The notes under the pieces: generated by a model
What the model was told of the DNA's origin: nothing
Database searches by the model: none
The model's input: the letters and a program-made list of their open reading frames with translations, nothing else
Shown here: piece after piece, positions 5,432 through 9,661 of the stretch
Position numbering within the stretch: the stretch's first letter is position 1
Layout: each line of letters opens with the position of its first letter
Made by a program: the position numbers and the translations under genes
Origin: Verrucomicrobiota bacterium
GTDB taxonomy: Bacteria; Verrucomicrobiota; Verrucomicrobiia; Chthoniobacterales; UBA10450
Reading direction: 5' to 3'
DNA: 9,661 bases
Assembly: GCA_003219395.1 (NCBI GenBank)
Contig: QHOR01000066.1
Coordinates: 1-9,661, forward strand

Positions 5432-8400
5432 TCACTCCAAATCGTACACCTCCACGAGGGCAACACCAGTGGTGTTGTTCACACCGCGCACGATCGCCGT
5501 GTAGTTGCCTGGTGGGAGCGTTGTGATAATTGCCGACTCTCGTGGGTCGCTTGGAGCATGCCCGCTGTTTATGATATCGCGAACCTGGTTGGTCGTAATA
5601 ATCCCGCCGATGATCGTAGTCCGCCAGTTATTATTTGAGGCAATCAAAGCCCCTGTGCCATCGTGCAGCTCCAATGTCGGATCGGCTAATGCATCGGGAA
5701 CTCCAAATGGAGTAAGCTCCGGGCCGATCGCGCGCAGAATCACCTGCTTTGGCTGTGTCCCTTCAACAATGAAACCGCCGATCATCACGTTGTCACCTGT
5801 CTGCACAAAGCTGCGCGTACTAATGTTGGCTAGAGTTGAATTAGTCTCAGGATCCAAGTCGTATACTTCCGCCAGAGCCACTCCTGTGCTGGCGTTTACT
5901 CCACGTACAATCGCGGTGTAGTTACCCGCTGGCAGCTCTGCGATGATCGCAGATTCGCTTCCGTCTGCGGGCGCATGCCCACTCGCCAGGATTTCGGCCC
6001 TTTGATTAGTGGTGATAATCCCGCCAATGATCGTTTGCTGCCAGTTATCATTGGAGGCAATCAACGCTCCCGTTATATCGTGTAGCTCCAACCTGGGATC
6101 GGACATTGCATCGGGAACACCATGCTGAGTGAGCTCAGGACCTATCGCTCGAATAATCACTCTCTTTGTCTGCGGTCCTTGAACAATGAATCCCCCGATC
6201 ATCACATTGTCGCCTGTCTGCACAAAGGCCCGCGTGCTGATGTTACCTAGAATCGAAGGCGCTATTCCATTAAACTCAAAGGCGCCAACGTCCGGAACTC
6301 CCAAACGGCTATACCCCCGCTGGTCCTGGGCTGGCGCAGCAGGATCACCGTGATTGATAGCCGGACTGCCGGGTTGAAGAGCATGAGTTAAAGTTGGGCC
6401 CCCATCATCGGCTAAAAGCCCCAGGAGCGGATTGATAGGAGCGGCTGGCGTACCAATCTGATCTGTAGGCTGCGAGTTAATGACAGCGTCAGCATTGTTC
6501 CCAATGATGTTGTAGCCGGCCGACTGGAGTCCGCCCGCACCTATGACGTCTGGCCCCCTAGGAGCAGTGTTAAGAGCTATGATACTGCTGTCTGTTGTTG
6601 CAGGCTCAATCGAATTAATCCCACCGCCCGCTGCATCGTTTCCACCTGTTGCAGAATTATGTGCAATAGTGCTGCTTGTAATTTGAAGATCGCCACCATT
6701 CGAAATTCCGCCGCCATACCCCGAATCCAAATCCGCGGGCCCCACCGCTGAATTGCCGCTAATTGTGCAGTTCGTGATAATCATCGAACCCGAGTTGGCA
6801 ACGCCACCGCCATATGCAAACCCTCGTTGGCCGAAGACGTCTAAGCTGGTAGCATAACTTGTATTACCGCTGATGGTAGAGTTAGTGAGAGTTAATGAGC
6901 CGCCCAAGCTGTGAACCCCACCGCCTTCGGACACTTCACTAAAAGCATAGCCTGATTGATCCGCGGTGTTGTTGCTGATCGTACAACGCGTGATGGTCAT
7001 GGTGCCATGATCGTTCAGCACCCCTCCTCCAATACCCTCCACGTAGTTGTTACTAATCGCACAGCCCGTGATGGTCATGGTGCCATGATCGTTCAGCACG
7101 CCTCCTCCTTCAGAAAAACCGGCGAAAGTGCCTGAAAAATTATCTGAGATCGTACAGTCGGTTAGTGTCAGTACGCCAGCGCTCCGAATACCTCCCCCAG
7201 GGTCACTAGTGTAGCCATTTGAGATCGTCATTCCGGAGATGGAAACAGTTACCGTGCTCGAGGTGATGTTGAAAATTCGAGCGGCGTAGGCGCTTCGCTG
7301 TACGGTCAACCGGTTGGCTCCCGGGCCGGTGATGGTCAGGTTCTTATCAATCACCAACTCCTCGCCACTAGTTAAATTAATGGTAGTAACGCTCGGGGCG
7401 AAATTGATTGTATCGCCGGAGGAGGTATTAAGGATTGCCTGCCGCAACGACCCAGGGCCGCTGTCGTTTGTGTTGCAAACCGCATATCCGCCCGGGCATG
7501 GTGTCGGTGCCGGAGTAGGAGTAGGTATAGCGGATGGCACGCAGTACCTTCCGCCGGTATTCAAGCCGCCGCCGCCGCCCCACACGACCATTTGACTGCC
7601 AGTCCAAACCGCCGTGTGACCTCCTCGCCCGGATGGCGCATTTGTGATTCTGGTAGCTACCCAAAGATCGATATCGGGATAGTATCTCCCGCCGGTATTC
7701 AACCCGCTGCCGCCGCCCCACACGATCATGTTGCTTCCGGTCCAGACTGCCGTGTGACCCGATCGGGCATTGGGCGCGTTGCCAATGCTCGTGGCTGTCC
7801 ACGAGTTCGTGCTGGGGTTGTATCGACCACCAGTATTCAAGGGTACAAGATTTCCGCGTTCTCCACCCCAAATGATCATTTCGCTGCCGGTCCAAACTGC
7901 GGTGGAAAACCATCGGCCTTCAGGCGCGTTGGCACTGCTGGTGGTTGTCCACGAGTTCGTGCTGGGATTGTATCGGCCGCCCGTGTTTACAGTTCCATTC
8001 GGGCCTGAGCCACCCCACACGATCATTTGTGTTCCACTCCAAACAGCGGTGTGAACATTTCGTGGAGTAGGCGCATTGGCGGTGCTTGTAGCCGTCCAAC
8101 TGTTTGTGTTAGGGTTGTATCTGCCTCCGGTATTAAAATTGGGCCCGCCAGCAAAGCCACCCCAGACAATCATTTCGCTGCCGGTCCAGACTGCGGTGTG
8201 AAACGCTCGGCCTTCAGGCGCGTTGGTGGTGCTAGTCGGCGTCCAGCTGTTCGTAACGGGATTGTATTTTCCGCCAGTATTTAGGAATGGATTGATTAGA
8301 GAAAAACTTTCTCCGCCCCAGACAATCATTTCGCTGCCGGTCCAAACCGCCGTGTGATATACCCGGGCTTCCGGCGCGTTGGTAGTGCTGGTGGCTGTCC

Positions 8401-9118
8401 AGCTATCCGTGCTGGGCCTATACCGCCCACCGGTATTTAGCTCGAAGCCGCCGGCATTATATCCGCCCCAGACGATCATTTCGCTGCCAGTCCACACTGC
8501 GGTGTGAGAAACTCGGCCAGCGGGCGTGCCGGTGAGGTTGGTTGGAGTCCATGTATCCTCAACGCACCCGCCAGCGGGATCCGATATTATGGGGAGGGTA
8601 TAATTCGCGCCAGCAGCGACAGCCTGACCAAATGTTCGGCTCTGCTGTTTCACCCGCGCGACCGCCGGCTGCGTGAGCAGACGCTCAGCCAGGATGGGCC
8701 TTGCGAGGCACTCCGCAATTACAAAGGGATCATTGCCGAGCGCTTCAAAGAGCTCCTGTAGCACTCCTGGCTGCCTGGTGTTTTGCGCCATGCGATCCAT
8801 CTCAGCTTGTAACTGGTCAGTAGTAATGGGTCGTTGCCAGTCAGCGTCCAGTGCTTCTGAGTTGCGAAGATAGTTTTCAACCTTGTTTTCAACTTGCGCC
8901 CGAGAGATCACGGCATCGACTGACGGCTTGGGATCAGGACGTTCTTTTGGCCAGATCCGGTGACGCCAGTAAACCTCTTCGATGGCCCGTTGATACGACA
9001 CACGCTCGGCGAAGGTAAGCGTTGTGGCTTGGCTTGGAACGCTCACGGTGTCATGTGACTGAACCAATGAGCGAGTATTGATATTAGCCGGCAGCAACGC
9101 AGCTAATAGCCGTGGCAC
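5432..9118 (-). CDS. Large multidomain kelch / beta-helix protein with two C-terminal NISTR domains; signal peptide out of frame
   Basis: The 1228-codon frame opens at a GTG (9118) directly after a TGA and ends with TGA at 5432-5434. Residues 35-150 form a helical, charged domain containing RAIEEVYWRHRIWPKE and LFEALGNDPFVIAECLARP, loosely reminiscent of SurA/parvulin N-terminal helices. Residues 200-525 hold seven kelch blades with the signature HTAVWTGSEMIVWGG...NTGGRYNPSTNSW, enough for a complete propeller. A Pro/Thr linker (residues 531-541) leads to a right-handed parallel beta-helix (residues 555-860; GSLRQAI, repeated GGGV..GTMTIT.CTISNN). The stretch GLLADDGGPTLTHALQPGSPAIN...DQRGYSR...DVGAFEFNG (900-951) resembles the choice-of-anchor Q domain. 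Two NISTR domains start at residues 959 and 1098. The domains point to an exported carbohydrate-binding or adhesive protein; no catalytic site was identified. No usable start in this frame gives a signal peptide, but one lies just upstream one frame away. The gene's 3' end is 82 bases from the next start. Confidence 0.88.
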   Translation of the reverse strand: MPRLLAALLPANINTRSLVQSHDTVSVPSQATTLTFAERVSYQRAIEEVYWRHRIWPKERPDPKPSVDAVISRAQVENKVENYLRNSEALDADWQRPITTDQLQAEMDRMAQNTRQPGVLQELFEALGNDPFVIAECLARPILAERLLTQPAVARVKQQSRTFGQAVAAGANYTLPIISDPAGGCVEDTWTPTNLTGTPAGRVSHTAVWTGSEMIVWGGYNAGGFELNTGGRYRPSTDSWTATSTTNAPEARVYHTAVWTGSEMIVWGGESFSLINPFLNTGGKYNPVTNSWTPTSTTNAPEGRAFHTAVWTGSEMIVWGGFAGGPNFNTGGRYNPNTNSWTATSTANAPTPRNVHTAVWSGTQMIVWGGSGPNGTVNTGGRYNPSTNSWTTTSSANAPEGRWFSTAVWTGSEMIIWGGERGNLVPLNTGGRYNPSTNSWTATSIGNAPNARSGHTAVWTGSNMIVWGGGSGLNTGGRYYPDIDLWVATRITNAPSGRGGHTAVWTGSQMVVWGGGGGLNTGGRYCVPSAIPTPTPAPTPCPGGYAVCNTNDSGPGSLRQAILNTSSGDTINFAPSVTTINLTSGEELVIDKNLTITGPGANRLTVQRSAYAARIFNITSSTVTVSISGMTISNGYTSDPGGGIRSAGVLTLTDCTISDNFSGTFAGFSEGGGVLNDHGTMTITGCAISNNYVEGIGGGVLNDHGTMTITRCTISNNTADQSGYAFSEVSEGGGVHSLGGSLTLTNSTISGNTSYATSLDVFGQRGFAYGGGVANSGSMIITNCTISGNSAVGPADLDSGYGGGISNGGDLQITSSTIAHNSATGGNDAAGGGINSIEPATTDSSIIALNTAPRGPDVIGAGGLQSAGYNIIGNNADAVINSQPTDQIGTPAAPINPLLGLLADDGGPTLTHALQPGSPAINHGDPAAPAQDQRGYSRLGVPDVGAFEFNGIAPSILGNISTRAFVQTGDNVMIGGFIVQGPQTKRVIIRAIGPELTQHGVPDAMSDPRLELHDITGALIASNDNWQQTIIGGIITTNQRAEILASGHAPADGSESAIIAELPAGNYTAIVRGVNASTGVALAEVYDLDPETNSTLANISTRSFVQTGDNVMIGGFIVEGTQPKQVILRAIGPELTPFGVPDALADPTLELHDGTGALIASNNNWRTTIIGGIITTNQVRDIINSGHAPSDPRESAIITTLPPGNYTAIVRGVNNTTGVALVEVYDLE
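5435..6244 (-). repeat. Tandem NISTR domains of the kelch/beta-helix protein
   Basis: Copies start at residues 959 and 1098, 139 residues apart, and end in VALAEVYDLD and VALVEVYDLE. The stretch 5781-5828 is identical at 47 of 48 bases to 149-196 in the leftmost gene, so the copies exchange or have only recently separated. Confidence 0.78.
6989..7108 (-). repeat. Near-perfect 42-base direct repeat within the beta-helix
   Basis: Positions 6989-7030 and 7067-7108 are identical at 41 of 42 bases (7022/7100 differ), offset by 78 bases or exactly 26 codons. Each encodes GGGVLNDHGTMTIT, so one complete beta-helix rung was duplicated in frame recently. Confidence 0.9.
7544..8518 (-). repeat. Seven tandem kelch-repeat units
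   Basis: Units of 47-52 codons each start (G/A/P)R and then mostly read HTAVWTGSEMIVWGG, followed by NTGGRY and SW. The underlying DNA is also strongly repeated; for example the bases encoding WTGSEMI recur with few changes in five units. Confidence 0.85.
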
Positions 9119-9167
9119 TCAGCAGATAGATGGAGATAGCTAAGACCGGCAGAACAATTTTTTTCAT
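9084..9167 (-). other. Out-of-frame signal peptide segment of the kelch/beta-helix protein
   Basis: An ATG at 9167 opens a 27-codon frame, MKKIVLPVLAISIYLLSATA and seven more residues, closing at TAA 9084-9086. Two lysines followed by a long hydrophobic core is a textbook signal peptide. The 1228-codon body is open only from 9118 downward in the +1 frame, so the two frames overlap for 35 bases. A single-base loss there, for example in the GG of ACGGCTATT, would give a continuous protein with the core running into LLAALLPA. Changing the length of the A7 run just after the ATG does not help, because both alternative frames stop soon afterwards. Confidence 0.65.
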
Positions 9168-9209
9168 GGAAGGAAGGGCCGAGGAGGTTTCGCAAACATG
9201 GAAGCCACC

Positions 9210-9235
9210 AAAAAAACGGCCCCGAGGGTAACCGT
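9210..9235 (-). terminator. GC hairpin followed by seven T's, overlapping the promoter of copy B
   Basis: Reading leftward, ACGG...CCGT with a small inner CC/GG helix is followed directly by T7. It could stop transcripts from the gene ending at 9365, or attenuate transcripts starting upstream. The T-run is absent in copy A, and the -10 box overlaps the stem, so the two readings compete. Confidence 0.28.
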
Positions 9236-9304
9236 TTGACGACGAATCTGTCAAGACAACGTTTTCGTGCCAACGAAAGGAGACAGACCGTATGACGCAA
9301 CGCC
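9220..9304 (-). repeat. Duplicated intergenic element, copy B (upstream of the kelch/beta-helix gene)
   Basis: This is the second copy of the element at 2045-2129. Outer arms are 9248-9252 and 9282-9286, inner arms 9263-9268 and 9273-9278 with loop GCCA on the plus strand. It occupies the equivalent position, between the end of a NISTR gene and the start of the next signal peptide. The other two gene starts in the window (5349 and 4006) lack it. Confidence 0.85.
9225..9254 (-). promoter_or_regulatory. Candidate promoter for the kelch/beta-helix gene
   Basis: TTGACA (9254-9249), 18 bases and TACCCT (9230-9225) sit in exactly the same spacing as in copy A. A start near 9218 would give a leader of about 50 bases to the ATG at 9167. 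Preservation of both boxes and the spacer length in two diverged copies supports function. Confidence 0.45.
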
Positions 9305-9364
9305 TTGAGCGTGATGCGGAAACAAGGCCGCCACGTCCGACTCAATTTGATTTAAAACGTACTA

Positions 9365-9661
9365 TTAATCCAAGGCGTACACTTCAACGAGAGCAACGCC
9401 CGTGGTATCGTTCACACCACGCACGATCGCCGTGTAGTTGCCTGGTGCAAGCGTTGCGATAATCGCCGACTCTCGTGGATCGCTTGGAGCATGCCCGCTG
9501 TTCCGGATATCAACCACTTGGCTGGTGGTTATGATCCCGCCGATTATCGTTTGCACCCAATTATTGTTGCTAGCGATTAGTGCCCCGCTCTGGTCGTGCA
9601 GTTCCAATGTCGGATTAGCCAGCGCATCGGGAACTCCATGCTGCGTAAGCTCCGGGCCAAT
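9365..9661 (-). CDS. C-terminal NISTR domain of a further secreted protein (5' end outside window)
   Basis: The frame is open from the right edge to TAA at 9365-9367, giving 98 residues that are the end of one NISTR domain: IGPELTQHGVPDALANP, LELHDQSGALIASNNNW, an IIGGII insert, SGHAPSDPRESAIIATL, NYTAIVRGV and VALVEVYALD. At DNA level it is very similar to the final domain of the neighbouring 1228-residue protein (5435-5740). Its passenger lies outside the window, so the product cannot be named further. It shows that the family continues to the right of the window. Confidence 0.85.
   Translation of the reverse strand: MGPELTQHGVPDALANPTLELHDQSGALIASNNNWVQTIIGGIITTSQVVDIRNSGHAPSDPRESAIIATLAPGNYTAIVRGVNDTTGVALVEVYALD

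Noticed and set aside
7592..8054. Plus-strand frames opposite the kelch repeats
   Set aside because: They show the periodicity of the kelch DNA read backwards and carry no independent signal.
7544..8518. Possible CRISPR array or satellite
   Set aside because: The periodic DNA is explained by in-frame kelch blades with diverged spacing of 47-52 codons; there are no exact short repeats with unique spacers.
9103..9345. Minus-strand 80-codon frame across the spacer and gene start
   Set aside because: It covers the duplicated promoter element and the signal peptide region in a third frame, has no ribosome site and no family resemblance.

Overview
The window looks like chromosomal DNA from a soil-type Verrucomicrobiota bacterium (a Chthoniobacterales / 'Candidatus Udaeobacter'-like lineage is my best guess, Acidobacteriota the main alternative). 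This rests on recognising protein families, not on a marker gene: a kelch protein with the 'RAIEEVYWRHRIWP' N-terminal segment, a YadA-head/S74 'tail fiber domain' protein beginning SPAPDGGYPGNNTAEG, and a C-terminal domain of the form NISTR..VQTGDNVMIGGFI..RAIGPEL..HGVP..L.LHD.TGALIASN..NYTAIVRG..VALVEVYDLD. Base composition is near 50% GC with no strong Shine-Dalgarno bias on the coding strand.

All five recognisable genes lie on the minus strand. In transcription order they are: (a) 9661-9365, the last 98 residues of a gene entering from the right; (b) 9118-5432, a 1228-residue protein with a helical N-terminal domain, seven kelch repeats, a Pro/Thr linker, a right-handed beta-helix with a choice-of-anchor-Q-like end, and two NISTR domains; (c) 5349-4108, a 413-residue YadA-head-like protein with an S74 self-cleaving chaperone domain; (d) 3948-2194, a 584-residue protein with an autotransporter-type beta-strand passenger and two NISTR domains; (e) 2028 to beyond position 1, a paralogue of (d) with more beta rungs. 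No tRNA, rRNA, CRISPR array, transposase or metabolic gene is visible. No gap between genes exceeds about 200 bases.

The cluster appears to be a tandem set of secreted or surface proteins in which unrelated beta-rich passengers are joined to the same C-terminal tandem domain. The S74 protein is the one member without that domain. I infer the shared domain handles export, anchoring or surface assembly, but the sequence does not prove it.

Two features stand out. First, for both (b) and (d) a convincing signal peptide with an ATG lies immediately upstream but in a different reading frame from the body, and both need a +1 shift. Second, an 85-base non-coding element (TTGACA promoter box inside a nested inverted repeat) is duplicated upstream of (b) and (e), 7.2 kb apart.
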